The position numbers were made by a program, and so were the translations under genes. Source: Carallia brachiata (Eukaryota; Streptophyta; Magnoliopsida; Malpighiales; Rhizophoraceae). From it: a stretch of 64,000 bases of DNA. The stretch is taken from the NCBI GenBank assembly GCA_021464245.1, contig JADCRB010000016.1, positions 14,974,526-15,038,525 on the forward strand. Direction: 5' to 3'. Under the pieces are notes generated by a model. That model did no database searches and was not told where the DNA came from. It saw only the letters and a program-made list of their open reading frames with translations. Below, piece by piece: positions 51,113-62,182 of the stretch; positions within the stretch are counted from its first letter, which is position 1, and every line of letters starts with the position of its first letter.

Positions 51113-51470
51113 TTAAAGAATATAAAGTCTCATATTAGTAAAATAAAAAAATTTGATAAAATTTATAATATTTTTAAGCTTCTTACCCTACAAGCTAGAG
51201 CTTTTACACGTAATTAAGATTTTAAAACTTTATTTGACATGGTGTGAGAGTTTGTTTCCCTCTTCTATGCACTCGCCAATAGACGGTTTGATTTGTTTTA
51301 ATTCAATTTTTTTATACCAAATGCTAAATGGATCTATTATATGTCAAGATGACATGCTAAAACGTATAAAGTCATATATATATATATATATAATTTAACA
51401 TGACTTATAATACTTTTGATTTCCCTATTTACTAATTGAAACTTTTAAATAATTTTGGGGTTGTTAGGAC
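51113..51470 (+). mobile_element. TRIM-like remnant C
   Basis: Copy of remnant B carried by the upstream duplication: AAAGAATATAAAGTCTCATA at about 51114 and ACTTATAATACTTTTGATTT at about 51400. Confidence 0.45.
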
Positions 51471-51770
51471 TTTATTTGACAATATCCATCCACTCATAAA
51501 AATTAGTTCTCAAATCTTCATTAATCATCTAATAAATCTCATAGTTCAAGCCGTTAAAATAAAATTTCCTTTTCAATTTCCATGAAATCCTTCTTTGAAG
51601 AGTAAGCACCCGTGCGTTTAGAAAAACATAAGCAAAATTAGGTTTTTTTTTTTTTGAAAAAAATTTATATTATGGCAACGAGGACCCATTTTTCGGTCAC
51701 CCTCCAGGATCTACCGGGTTAAATTTTTAAAAGTACTCATGAACCGCTCTTTCATAAGCGACGATTCCGA

Positions 51771-53133
51771 GTCATTTTCCTGCCGAGTAATTTTCATCGT
51801 TTGCATGCGTGCATGGAATTTGCAGTTTCCCAGCTTTACGCAATAATATGTAACAGGTAGAATATTCTGGGGCTTCACTCCAAAACCGTACCGGCAAGCC
51901 CAAATGGCTCTTTTTGTGTGAGCTTATAATGAATAAATTGCTTCGGCTTGGAACTTTTTGTTGGCTGTTGCTTTCGGGTAAAAATTAGCAGGCCAGCCGC
52001 CAGGATGTTCCTAATGAATAAATTGCTTTGGCTTGGAACTCTTTGTTGGCTGTTGCTTTCGGGGAAAAATAGCAGGCCAGCCGCCACGATGTTCCTTTAG
52101 GCTATAGACGCACAAAGTCTCCGTTTATTACGTCCAAAATAAAAGTCTCCGTTTACCTGATCACTGTAGCCCGAATTGATTCTGAAAGGCTTTTGATAAA
52201 AAAAAAACAAGATTCTGGAAGGCCGCGACTCGGACTGCGGACACTGAGGCAGGTAGAACGAGTCGCGCCAAAGTTGTTATTTCATGATTTATTTAAAATT
52301 TTTAAATTAAATTCTCACGATATTAATTTAAATTCTAAAACTTAAATGTTAAATTCTATATTTTAAATTTTCTAAATCATAAAAGAAAATATTATAATAC
52401 TGACTTGTTACATCACTCTATGCATCCAATTTTATTTATTATCAAGGGTAATATTAGGTGACTTCACTTAAATAATTTTGAAGTAATTATATAGTTTCAT
52501 TAAAAGTATCTAACAATTTATATATTCATTTGAATTCAATCATTTAATAATTCATATCATTTTGAAACTATTTAGGAGCTACCTAATTAAAATTACTAAA
52601 CTTTTCCCTATTATGAATAAGTTTTCGCATGGATAAATCTGTGGGTTGATAGTATTTTTCTCAATTGATGATGGATACTCTGGATCTCGCCGAGAACTTT
52701 TTTATTTGTCCGTCAGGGTGAATATTTGTGTTCAGGCTATTCAGTATAACAGATTAATACACTCTTATTGTTGGAACTTTTTGTTTCCCTTTTTTTTTTT
52801 TTTTTTGTAATAACCATTTTCTATTTTTCTGGGTTTTACGCTTAAATTTAAGAAAAAAGAGAAATATATATATGGGGCCAACCAATAATTGAAAGAGGAA
52901 ATCATGATTGGGTACCTCGCAAGCAAGCTCCCACGGGCCTGTTGGCCTGTTGGGTAAGCCCCTCATGCCAATGGGCTCCATTGTGTGGCTCCACATCAAG
53001 GAATGCTCTTCTCTATACTCTATTCAATGCCTAAATCTAAAAGGCATAGAACTACTTGGTTTTGCTAAGGTCTGAACGCTACTGAAATCATTCCAACCCA
53101 TCTTTTTCCCCTAATCATTCAGGTTCTGACATA
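51771..53133. repeat. Upstream flank shared with the 60.6-63.2 kb region
   Basis: Words such as GCATGGAATTTGCAGTTT, AATATTCTGGGGCTTCACTC and CTCGCCGAGAACTTTTTT recur in order at about 61057, 61110 and 61385, upstream of the intact sister subtilase. It also has an internal direct repeat of about 80 bp (51920-52095; AATGAATAAATTGCTTCGGC). A further shared block at about 52915-53030 (GGGCCTGTTGGCCTGTTGGG) recurs at about 62690 and 63120. No gene. Confidence 0.7.
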
Positions 53134-53141
53134 CCCCAATT

Positions 53142-54683
53142 TTCTTTTTTTTTTTTTTTTGCACAAAAAATAAAGTTACTACGTTAAAACACATAAAAGG
53201 CATAAAAGAGTTAGCCTAAAGTTTACCCTAATAGGATATAAGAACAACTCAGTCATCTAAATACATACAACTCAGCCCACGTAATTAGCAACCCAACTCC
53301 AATAGCACAGGACACACCAAAATAGAACCCTGCTTGAGCCCAAAGTTCAGGCAAAGAAAGGCCTGCCGTCAAAAACAAAGACCAGAGACTAGAAGGCTCC
53401 AAAAACCACCGCACACGGCAGCGACAACCTGGCTTGCCAGGGAAGGCGACACAGCACCAAGGGCCAACAGCGGCAAAGCCACCCACCTCGCCACAGCGCA
53501 ACTCACAAGGTGCAGAAGAACACCAACGCCACAAAGTAGAGGCAACCATCAGACGGGACCAAGACAAAATGGCATAGTCATTAAACCCGGCCCAGTCCGG
53601 CCGGTCGGACCGGTGACCCGGGCACTGGGTCGGGCCGGTTCGCGTGAACAGTAACCGGGTCATTTGAATAATAAAAAATTATTTTTTCCACTTTTTACTG
53701 TGCAAACAATAAAAATAATATTTTTTAATGATAAACAGTAGTCAAATAGTAAAAAATTATAATTTTTTTATTTTTTACTGTGTAAACAGTAAAAATAATA
53801 TTTTTTTAAATGATAAACAGTGTTCAAACAGTAAAAATTATAAATTTTTTTCATTTTTTACTACTTGAACAATAATATTTGTATAATATTTACACACTAA
53901 AATTTTTTTTTTTTTAATTTTTACTGTGTGAATAATAAAAATAATATTTTCATAATACTAAATAGTATTACATAATATTTTTTTTGTACAATTTAATAAT
54001 ATTTTACTTTTTATAATCTATTTTTCTGTATGCAATAATTTAATATTGTTCATATATCAAATAATATGTTACAATTGACCTTAAAAAATAATTTTTAAAG
54101 AATTTTTATCAAAATTTTGATTAGTATAGACTATTTTTTAATTTGTGAAAATGTAGTTATTGTGTTAAATTGTACAAAAAATTTATATATATTATTTAAT
54201 ATATTCATTTTCTTAAGAATTAATGACCCATTGGTTGAACCAATCATCTACTGGTTGAACTAATAACTCACTGACCAAATCGCCTGATCGAATCAGTATC
54301 CGTGCTGATTTTAATAACTATGCAAAATGGAGGCTAGAATTGCGAGAAAACGGGGAGCAACCAGAATTAACTTTGGCCTGTACACGACGTCCAATAACTT
54401 TAAAAGCCCTCCCTTTCCCTGGCCCCCACCGCCAGAGAGGACAATGGCAAGGCATGGGAGATCTCCCCTTCAAGCTCGAAGTTGGAAAACAGTCTGTGCG
54501 CACCGAAACCAAGCCCAAACAAGAACACAACCCCTAATTCCACCTGAAAACAGAGCCCACAAGGAGCACCAAGCCTACAGAGAGGACAAATGCCACAAAG
54601 GGTAACGGATGCAGCTATCTCTTCTCGACGCATGATAGCACTTCTCGTTAGAGGCAACTGATAGAACGTAAACTAATGACTTG
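53142..54683 (-). mobile_element. Minus-strand non-LTR retroposon, split by a hAT MITE
   Basis: The low-coordinate end is a T run (a poly-A tail on the minus strand) next to CCCCAATT at 53134-53141; the same 8 bases recur at 54684-54691, a likely target-site duplication. The body is GC-richer than its surroundings and shows open stretches on both strands without a recognisable reverse transcriptase. Without the MITE at 53573-54322 it is about 0.8 kb. Confidence 0.6.
53573..54322. mobile_element. hAT-type MITE, 750 bp, perfect 8-bp target-site duplication, nested
   Basis: The ends are CATAGTCATTAAACCCGG and, on the other strand, CATAGTTATTAAAATCAG. CAAAATGG lies directly outside both ends (53565-53572 and 54323-54330). 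The left subterminal part is rich in CCGG/GGTC words; the centre repeats a TTTTTACTGTGTGAA-like word several times. No transposase. Confidence 0.85.
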
Positions 54684-54758
54684 CCCCAATTAATCTTATG
54701 AAAAATTTCATATGTTATAATTCATACAGTTTTGTCATAGGAAAGAAGAGAGGTTAAA

Positions 54759-55903
54759 AGAAAAGGCTCTCTGTTCCTCTGACCTCTCTTTACTTTTTAA
54801 TTTCTCTGCCCCCTAAATCGTTCGCCGCCCGTCCTGGCCGGCGGTGGATAGTCACCACCGTCGGCCAGCCACCACCACCTTCCCTCCTCTCCTCGTCATT
54901 ATCTCTCTTTCCCTCCCCCCTATGGTGTCTGTTCCCCCTTCTCCACCATTTCTTTCTTCTCCGACCTCTCCTCCTCCTTCTCTGTTGGTGTGCTATTTTT
55001 TTCTCTTTAGATCTACCTCGAATAAGGACGAGTATGCCCCTTCTTTCACCAGATCCAGGTTCCTTGCATGTTTGCCTCCATGTTCACCGTTTCTGCCATA
55101 TCCATTGCCATTTGCCCCGCCGTGTTAGCCGCCGCCTACGGCGGCGCCGCAACATCATCCGCCGATGGTGTGGCTCCGGTCCTCTTGGTTTCAGAAGAAG
55201 AAGGTTTCACGGGGGTCGTTATCACAGCGTCCACTACTGGAGCCGCTACCGGCGGCCCGACAGCCACCGTCGTCCGTGATTCTGGTGCCAGTCTTCTGGT
55301 CTTTATTGCTGCCAAGGGCTTCTCTGCTTCCGCCACCCCCGTGGCAGCCTCTATTTCTAGAGACGTTGCTGCTTAGGTCGCCGGAGGTCGCCTCGCTCCC
55401 ACCGTTCTCCCTGTCGTCGCCGGCCACTTTGCCACCGTCAGCCCCGCTGTCTGTCCCCACCTCCTCTGGATCAGTTTTTTGCTGCATTTTGAATTGGGCA
55501 GTCCACTGTGTTTGGTTTTACTTTGCTGATGTTGTTGTGTTGTTTACTGTTGCTATCAGTATGTTTATTTTGAGGGAAATCGTTGCCAGGTTTATCAGCT
55601 CAATTTCCTTCACAGTTTCGTCGATGTGCGATTTGTGCTGTTTTGTGCAGCTTATTTCGACTAAGTTATATCTGTTTGACTCAAATAGGTTTAGCTTTTG
55701 GTCGATTTCTTTCCCTATTCTGGGAATTTGTCAAAACGAGTCTCTTAACTCGTTAGGTTGTGGTCAATTTGACCATGTTGTTGTTGGCCTCAGATTGGCC
55801 GTCTTCTATTCCTGCCGAGTGCAGGTATATGTTGCACCGTCGGTTGAAACCGTGTACGAAATTGATTGTCATTAATGTAACTTTTCTCTTTGTCAAAAAA
55901 AAA
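54759..55903 (+). mobile_element. Plus-strand retroposon with 16-bp target-site duplication
   Basis: AAGAAGAGAGGTTAAA occurs at 54743-54758 and 55904-55919. Between lies 1,145 bp starting AGAAAAGGCTCTCTG, with a GC-rich front half holding open frames dominated by Ala, Pro, Ser and Thr, and ending CTTTTCTCTTTGTC plus an A run. No reverse transcriptase is encoded, so it is a non-autonomous non-LTR element or a retrocopy of an unknown transcript. The open frames are probably not host genes. Confidence 0.8.
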
Positions 55904-56506
55904 AAGAAGAGAGGTTAAATTTACTGTTTACCAATTGGTATAAGAGATATTATAATTATTCAGTCACTTTATATTTAAAATATAAAATTATAATACTTTT
56001 TAATAAGATTGTAAAATTTCACTATATTTTTCCTGTTTGTCAAAAAAAATTGGCTGGATAAATCATTATTAAAAGGATTAACTACCAAAGAAATAAAACA
56101 ATGTATTTTGAATTCTTGTAAATCCAACGTCAATGATGAATCTTTTATTAAAAATATATCATGCACCATTCGTGGGGTCTTGCTAGTTGGGAAGTCAAAC
56201 TTCCGATTTGTAGTCAGATATTCATCGAATGGTATGGTTAAACTGACGGCAAACTACTAATCATTTGAACACAAAGTCACTGTGCTCATACTCTGCTTTC
56301 TCAAACTCTTGACAAAAAAAAAAACAAAAAGAATTATGTATGACAATACTCTCACCCTGCTTTCCCAAACTTTTACAAACAATAATAATGATAATATATC
56401 CGGAATTTTACAGTTCAGATTAAGTTTAGCCCGTCATTAGTTCGTCTCCATAGAGTCTACCAGAAGCTCTGGGGTGCAGTGTCAGATAATTTCTAATTGA
56501 ATAAAT

Positions 56507-56695
56507 GTTGGTGGGTCGGTGATTTTTGTGCTGAATTATATGTTGAATGAAACTGGAGCTGTTATTTTTGAAACTAAAATTGATATTTTTGAATCAGTTA
56601 TTATTTTTACATTTCAAAAATATCAGCTGTAGTTTAAAAAATAACAGCTGCGGTTTCATTCAACACAAAATCTCAGGACAAAAGTCTCGGGACAC
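56507..56695. mobile_element. Foldback MITE, third family member
   Basis: Left GTTGAATGAAACTGGAGCTG and right CAGCTGCGGTTTCATTCAAC are near-perfect inverted copies around a short centre with TATTTTTGAA words. Confidence 0.65.
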
Positions 56696-58000
56696 ATAAT
56701 TACACTCTTTCTAATTTGTATCTATAAAATGTCCAGACAGCCCTCTCCTGCGCTTCCCTCTCCCAACCCCCAATGACTCCCTCTTCTTCCTCGACAATCG
56801 ACAGTGTCCAAAAGCTCTTATTTTTCTTTTTCTTTTTCTCTTTCTGTTAATTTAATTCATCTCTTTGACGGCCCTTTCAATTCTAATATTATTAGCGGTT
56901 TTTTTTTTTTTTTGTATGTATAAACGAAATGCGAAATTGACGTTTCTTAGACCCCCTTGTTGAATTTCGTTGCCTTCTGAATCACTCTTTTTGTGAGATG
57001 TTTAAATCTTTCAGTGAGGCGGAAGACTGAGAAACGACCTTTTAGAAGAAACCCTTTGTGAGTTGTTATATTCTACCTCCACGTAGTTGAGATGGTAAAG
57101 AGTCCGAGATTATTAGTTCGTGAATTTCCTCTCGTAACGTAAGCTTCATGTAGACGGTCGAACTTAACTTGTGTGATAATTTTACGCAATTATTTTTGCT
57201 TACTCATTTTTTTAAGATCAAGAAAAAAAAAAGAAAAAACAAGTCATGTTTTTTAAAATGCCTAAAATTTCTGTAAATTTGGATTTTGTTTCCTTTTTTG
57301 GTTTTAAGCACTGTTACATTTCGGACGAAATGATGCTCGAAATATTGTCTGAATACAACTGACTGTATTTCGTTTGCAGTCGTCTCGATTTCAAGTGCAA
57401 CTAAAAAGAAAAAAAAAATTATTGTTATTTTTTTACACATGAAATCCAACTGTTTGCACATAAAATTCAATTAGTCGAATTCGAGCAGCATTTTGAGTTT
57501 TTTTTTTTCAAGAAATGTAACTTTTTCCTTTTGTTTTTTAGATATGATTAGAAGTTACGTGGGCGCATGATGATAAATGTATCACTTCATACCGCGTTGG
57601 ACCTCAACATAATTTATTATAATGTATTGATGATGTTTTTAAACACGACACAAATTTAAACTTGGTGATATATTAAAAAAAACATTATGCTGACTTGCGA
57701 AATTTGGAAATTTCATGTTTTCTTAGTAACTAACCCTTGTTGAAAACCATTATGTGGGGATGCCTTATGTAATATGAAGAACTTTGTTACTAAAATTACA
57801 TTTAATGACATTTATTTACCAATAACTAGAGTAACAATTTTGATTATCATTACATAAGTTTTCTACGTTCCTCCTTTCGCTTAAGTAATCTAGCTGTGAG
57901 GGAAATGGAACAAATCAGCAACTGCTGCACTTTCCTGGAGCAATGCAGTGGCATCAAAGGTGTACCAAGACAACGGCAACATCTTTTTTTTTTATTGTTT

Positions 58001-58020
58001 GGGGGGGGGGGGGGGGGGGG
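58001..58020 (+). repeat. Poly-G run (20 G)
   Basis: Twenty consecutive G behind a T-rich stretch; the second such run in the window. Confidence 0.9.
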
Positions 58021-58246
58021 TGTGGTTACAGGGAGGCCGAAATGCCTTGAAATCAGAACTGAATCTCAAAGACTGACTGGAACACTGGACCAAGAGATTT
58101 CAACAAATTAAGCACCGCACAACAACAACAACAACAACAATTTGTTACAAACACAATATCACAACCGATGATTTAACACCAAGAATTCCGGACCAAGTCA
58201 TGGGACCGTTTTGATTGCTTGCCACCTTGTTTAGCTGCATAATTTG

Positions 58247-60499
58247 TCACTCAAACGTCACGGAGATTGGACTCCTGACAGAGTTTTTAGCAAAATTCCA
58301 TGTAATGTATCCTTGAGCAAATGTACCGACGGTACCACCTTGTGAAGAACGGGTAAATGTCACTGAGTATGTTGCTTTCTGGTTCACCTCTGAAAAGTAG
58401 AGTGTTGGGGGATTGACAGTCACGTCAACTCCTGGTGGGGACACAATGGTCACAATATAAGAGGCTTTGGCTTGGCCAACATTTGTAACAGTTCTTGAGA
58501 ATGTTTGCGAAGATCCCAATTTAACAGAGAATGAAGGGTAGTTCAGCTCTCCTTCAGGCATGCTTGGTGTTGTGTTGCAGCTAATTGTTCTGTGCGCAAT
58601 GATGCTAACTTCATGATCTTTGTATCCCAGGCCACAGAGGTACGGTATATAATCATCAGGCTGGATGTCGTATATCAATCCTGGCTCACTGGCCTTTGAT
58701 GGGTCGACGTGGCCAGAACCAGTGGCAAATATGTCTGCAGGTTGAAGTGTTTGATCAACAATTGGATTCCCTTCTGAGTTCACAGTATTGGCAGAAGTCA
58801 TTAAGGCAGATTTAATGGCAGCAGGTGACCAGTCTGGATGAGAGCTCTTGAGCAAGGCTGCAATCCCACTAAGATGAGGGCATGCCATTGATGTGCCCGA
58901 TTCAAAGTTGAATGTTAGTTTAGAACTTGTTGAATTGTCCAGAGAGAATGGCCATGCAGCTAGAATGCTCACACCAGGTCCAATAATGTCCGGTTTCAGA
59001 ATCCCTGGACTTGCCAAGTTAGGACCTCTTGATGAAAAAGAAGCAACAACTGGAGATAATGTGTCTCCAATGGATGTTCCTTTGAACAAAATTGTTGCCG
59101 TAGGTGTATGAGTTGAATTTATGTAAGCTTTGATTTTCTGCCCTGCAGCAAAACTGACATGAGCTGCAGGAAGAACGTGAACATCGGCTATAGTGCTGTA
59201 TCCATCGGCCTCGTCATTCGCCAGTATCATGGCAGCACCGCCGGCATTTTTCACTTCCTGCCCTTTCGCAAGCCTGGCTATGCCGCCTCCTCTGTCACAC
59301 ACGACTACTTTGCCTTTTACATCCAGACCTTTCAGTGCTCCCTCACCACATAGTGCTGACTCTGGTTTACTACTGTTCATCCCAGCATAAACAAGTGGTA
59401 ACAATGTGGAAGGAAAATTCTTAGGCTGGAAAAGGGATTCACCATCAAATTCATCCCCATCTGCTAGCCTTGCTGCGGCAACAATTTTTCTATTAATGGT
59501 GCTTGCTCCAACTGTGAGAATCCAGGGGGCTTCATTGGACAGTGTGCTGTTGAAAGGGCCACCATTTCCAGCTGCACAGCTTACAAATATTCCCTTTTGC
59601 ACTGCAGCAAATGAGCCTATTGCAATGCTGTCATTAAAAAAGGGAAGTGATCCTCCACCAATGGACATTGAAATCACATCCACACCATCATAAACAGCTG
59701 CATCAAGTGCTGCTAATATATCACTTTCAGGACAATCTTCAAAGCACACTTTGTAGCTTGCCAAATGTGCATATGGTGCCATTCCAACTGCTGTACCTTC
59801 AGCATTTCCGAGTGCCCCAGCATTCTGCACAAAGGCACCAGCTGCTGTGCTTGCTGTGTGAGTTCCATGTCCATCATTGTCAAGCGGTGGTTCAGCTGCC
59901 TTTCCCTCTCCCCTCCTTGCCATAGATGCAAGATTGAAAGTCCTTGCACCAATTAGTTTGTTGTTGCATACTGATGCATTAAAGTCACACCTCCCTTTCC
60001 ATTTTGCAGGAGGTGGCGGCACTCCCGTATCACTGAATGAAGGATGGGTGGGAAATATTCCAGTGTCTAATACTCCAATAATCACTCCCTTCCCAAAATT
60101 CGAGTCATTCCAAAATCCGGTATTCTGGTTCAGCCCCAAGAACTCGGGAGAGTGGGTTGTCAATGGATGGAATACCCTTTCAGCTTGCGCTGAGACAAAG
60201 CCATTCTTCTTTTCCACAGCTCTCACCTCTTCTTCTGTCAGCCTTGCAGCAAAACCGCTGATAACGTTTTGGTATGAGTACAGAATGCGTTGCCCCCTGA
60301 GCGAGTCAATCCTGCTGGGGGGCAAAAATGACTCGTGCCAGCTCCTCAGGTCATCTGAGTTCTCAAAAACTCTGCCTTCCGGCTGCCTGACATGGATAAT
60401 GTAGTTTTGCAATCTTGCTGTGGATGTGTCTCTAATTGCTTGAGCATTTTCAGGATAATTAAACAGGAGTATCAGAAAGAGGATAGGAATGATAGGCAT
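58247..60499 (-). CDS. Subtilisin-like serine protease (S8A), intact, intronless
   Basis: Secreted plant subtilase of 750 residues and the closest relative of the interrupted gene at 46148-48379. The frame is open up to 60616, but [13 protein letters not shown] at 60499 is the signal peptide and a TATA box at 60563-60570 lies between the two ATGs. The I9 propeptide begins near [12 protein letters not shown]; the mature chain is expected from [10 protein letters not shown] at 114. Catalytic residues are Asp145 (VLDTG), His211 (GHGTHTAS), oxyanion Asn312 (AAGNGGP) and Ser537 ([12 protein letters not shown]). A PA domain (about 335-470) and a C-terminal Fn3-like domain ([22 protein letters not shown]) are present. 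No intron, as is common in SBT1-type genes. Plant subtilases act in the apoplast on peptide hormones, wall proteins or in defence; the substrate here is unknown. Confidence 0.94.
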   Translation of the reverse strand: MPIIPILFLILLFNYPENAQAIRDTSTARLQNYIIHVRQPEGRVFENSDDLRSWHESFLPPSRIDSLRGQRILYSYQNVISGFAARLTEEEVRAVEKKNGFVSAQAERVFHPLTTHSPEFLGLNQNTGFWNDSNFGKGVIIGVLDTGIFPTHPSFSDTGVPPPPAKWKGRCDFNASVCNNKLIGARTFNLASMARRGEGKAAEPPLDNDGHGTHTASTAAGAFVQNAGALGNAEGTAVGMAPYAHLASYKVCFEDCPESDILAALDAAVYDGVDVISMSIGGGSLPFFNDSIAIGSFAAVQKGIFVSCAAGNGGPFNSTLSNEAPWILTVGASTINRKIVAAARLADGDEFDGESLFQPKNFPSTLLPLVYAGMNSSKPESALCGEGALKGLDVKGKVVVCDRGGGIARLAKGQEVKNAGGAAMILANDEADGYSTIADVHVLPAAHVSFAAGQKIKAYINSTHTPTATILFKGTSIGDTLSPVVASFSSRGPNLASPGILKPDIIGPGVSILAAWPFSLDNSTSSKLTFNFESGTSMACPHLSGIAALLKSSHPDWSPAAIKSALMTSANTVNSEGNPIVDQTLQPADIFATGSGHVDPSKASEPGLIYDIQPDDYIPYLCGLGYKDHEVSIIAHRTISCNTTPSMPEGELNYPSFSVKLGSSQTFSRTVTNVGQAKASYIVTIVSPPGVDVTVNPPTLYFSEVNQKATYSVTFTRSSQGGTVGTFAQGYITWNFAKNSVRSPISVTFE

Positions 60500-60562
60500 C
60501 TTCCTGTTTCCCAAATTACTGCATATAATTTGCTTCTTCGAAACCTTGGCTTCAGAACACCA

Positions 60563-60570
60563 TATATATA
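60563..60570 (-). promoter_or_regulatory. TATA box of the intact minus-strand subtilase
   Basis: TATATATA about 65 bases upstream of the ATG, at the same place as in the interrupted sister. Confidence 0.6.
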
Positions 60571-60737
60571 GTAGGGAAAAGTAGAAAAATGGCCGGCCAG
60601 CACTATGGTGTGGCATTGTCGATTTAATTTGTTTCTTTTCATACCAATCATGATGCTTCGGACTTGGTCTGCACTGACAACAATCACAGACACAAGAAAT
60701 TGAATTTCATTCTTGTGGCAATTTCTCCAATTGTTAA

Positions 60738-61040
60738 ACAATATAAAAATTTCATATTAATTAAATATAAAAATCTGATATAATTTATAGTATTTTTAAG
60801 TTTATCTTTTTCTTAACTCAAATTTTTAGTTAAATTTGAGATTTTTAGTCCGAAGTGTCTATTTAATATGATATTATAGTTTAATTAATTCTTTTATTTG
60901 ACCTCAAGTTTGACCTTTTGTTGATGAGTTTGACTCGTTTTAATCTAATTTCTTTATATCATGTTAATCAGACTTAACATGTATTAAAAGACCATATTGA
61001 GCTTAAATGTTTAAGCGAATTTGAGGTCTAAGAGTTTATT
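60738..61040 (+). mobile_element. TRIM-like remnant D
   Basis: AATATAAAAATTTCATATTA and TTTATAGTATTTTTAAGTTT near 60742-60800, then the TTGATGAGTTTGACTCG... CAGACTTAACATGTATTAAA stretch, match remnants A-C. Confidence 0.4.
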
Positions 61041-61657
61041 TGATAGTTTCCTTGTGCATGGAATTTACAGTTTAAAAGGTTTTTTGCACAAACAAATAAG
61101 TAATGGAATATTCTGCAGCTTCACTCCAAAATCAAGCCTGCAGCAAGCCAAAATGGCTATTTTTGTGACCGCTTATGATAAATCGGTTGCTTTGGCTTGT
61201 AATATTTAGCTCCTTTCTGAGAAAGACAGTAGGCCAGGTTGGCTTGACTCGAAACATTTAGCTCCTTTCGGCTTAGGCCAATCGGAAGGTCGTATATGCC
61301 GGATAACTTTCACCGGAAATTGACTCTCTAAAATAAATTTTCGCACTGGTACATGACAATTGGCAAACAAAAAACACTATGGAAGCTCGCCGAGAACTTT
61401 TTTCTTTGTCTGTAGAGGTCAAGATATTTGCTCAAGTATCGGATCTGACGGCCAATAAGAATTAAATGAGATTCGTTTGAAAAATAAATCAAGTAAGATC
61501 TCGTTATGTGAGACAGAAAACCAATGTCTGCTACACAAAAAATAATAAATAAATATAACAAGCATCGCAAATAAGTGGCTTCTTAGGAGAACATGTTCAC
61601 TTAAACAACTTAATTAATTACAGTTTGAAATGTTCGATTGAAGGGATTTGTTATGAC

Positions 61658-62182
61658 TAGAGGTGTCAAAAAGTGACCCGACCCGATAACCCGTTTGAAT
61701 CCACCCGAAAAAATTGGGTCAGGAACCCGATTTTTCAACCCGAATTTAAAAATGACCCAACCCGAAAATGACCCGAAAATTTTGGATTGGATCCGGGTCA
61801 CCCGTTGGGTTAAAAAAAAGACAAAATAGTGAAATTTTTTTGACTTTTACTTTTGACTTATCTTTTTTAAATATTAATTAGTACTATTTTCGTAAAATAT
61901 AAATATATATGACGCAAAAATTAAATTTAAACGTTTAATTCATTATAGAAATGAGTTTTAAATTTAATTAAAATGTTTTATTTTATTAAAAAATGACTTA
62001 AAAAAATAATGGTTCAGTGCGAATTCGACTCGAATTCGACCCGAATCCAACCTGAATCTGAAACGACCCAACCTGAACCCGAACCGAATGTAACGTGACC
62101 TGAAAGTAACCCAACCGAAAATGACCTGAACCCGAAACGACTCAACCCGAACCCAACCCAACCCGACTTTTTGACACCTCTA
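61658..62182. mobile_element. hAT-type MITE, 525 bp, perfect 8-bp target-site duplication
   Basis: Perfect 17-bp terminal inverted repeats (TAGAGGTGTCAAAAAGT and its complement) and GTTATGAC at 61650-61657 and 62183-62190. The subterminal regions are arrays of ACCCGA/GACCCG-like words, the centre AT-rich. No transposase. Confidence 0.92.

Larger units (their letters stand above)
48383..51770. repeat. Tandem duplication of the subtilase upstream region
   Basis: Unit 1 is about 48383-50151, starting just upstream of the ATG at 48379; unit 2 is about 50152-51770. Matching blocks in order include TCTGTTTTCCAAG (48385, 50157), GGAATAACAGAAAGATGT (48461, 50238), GTTGATGATTGATATGCT (48555, 50336), the TRIM-like remnant (49265, 51113) and CACCCTCCAGGAT (50090, 51700). 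Unit 2 has no protease coding sequence beside it, so it is a promoter without a gene. Confidence 0.85.
55920..58246. other. Intergenic left of the intact minus-strand subtilase
   Basis: No gene recognised. It contains a foldback MITE at 56507-56695, possible promoter-like CT-rich DNA near 56750-56880, a poly-G run at 58001-58020 and a (CAA)n stretch at about 58121-58141. The last 100 bases resemble the 3' flank of the interrupted sister subtilase. Confidence 0.5.

Noticed and set aside
53253..53663. 136-codon minus-strand frame rich in Cys and Trp
   Set aside because: It crosses the retroposon/MITE junction at 53573, so it cannot be an ancestral gene.
55034..55875. Long overlapping Ala/Pro/Arg-rich frames read as genes
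   Set aside because: They lie wholly inside a retroposon bounded by a 16-bp duplication and are composition-driven.
58893..60404. Plus-strand open frames opposite the subtilase, up to 175 codons
   Set aside because: They are shadows of a strongly coding minus strand; none has family motifs or its own promoter.
60500..60616. N-terminal extension of the intact minus-strand subtilase
   Set aside because: Same reasoning as for its sister: the TATA box lies inside it and the signal peptide begins downstream.
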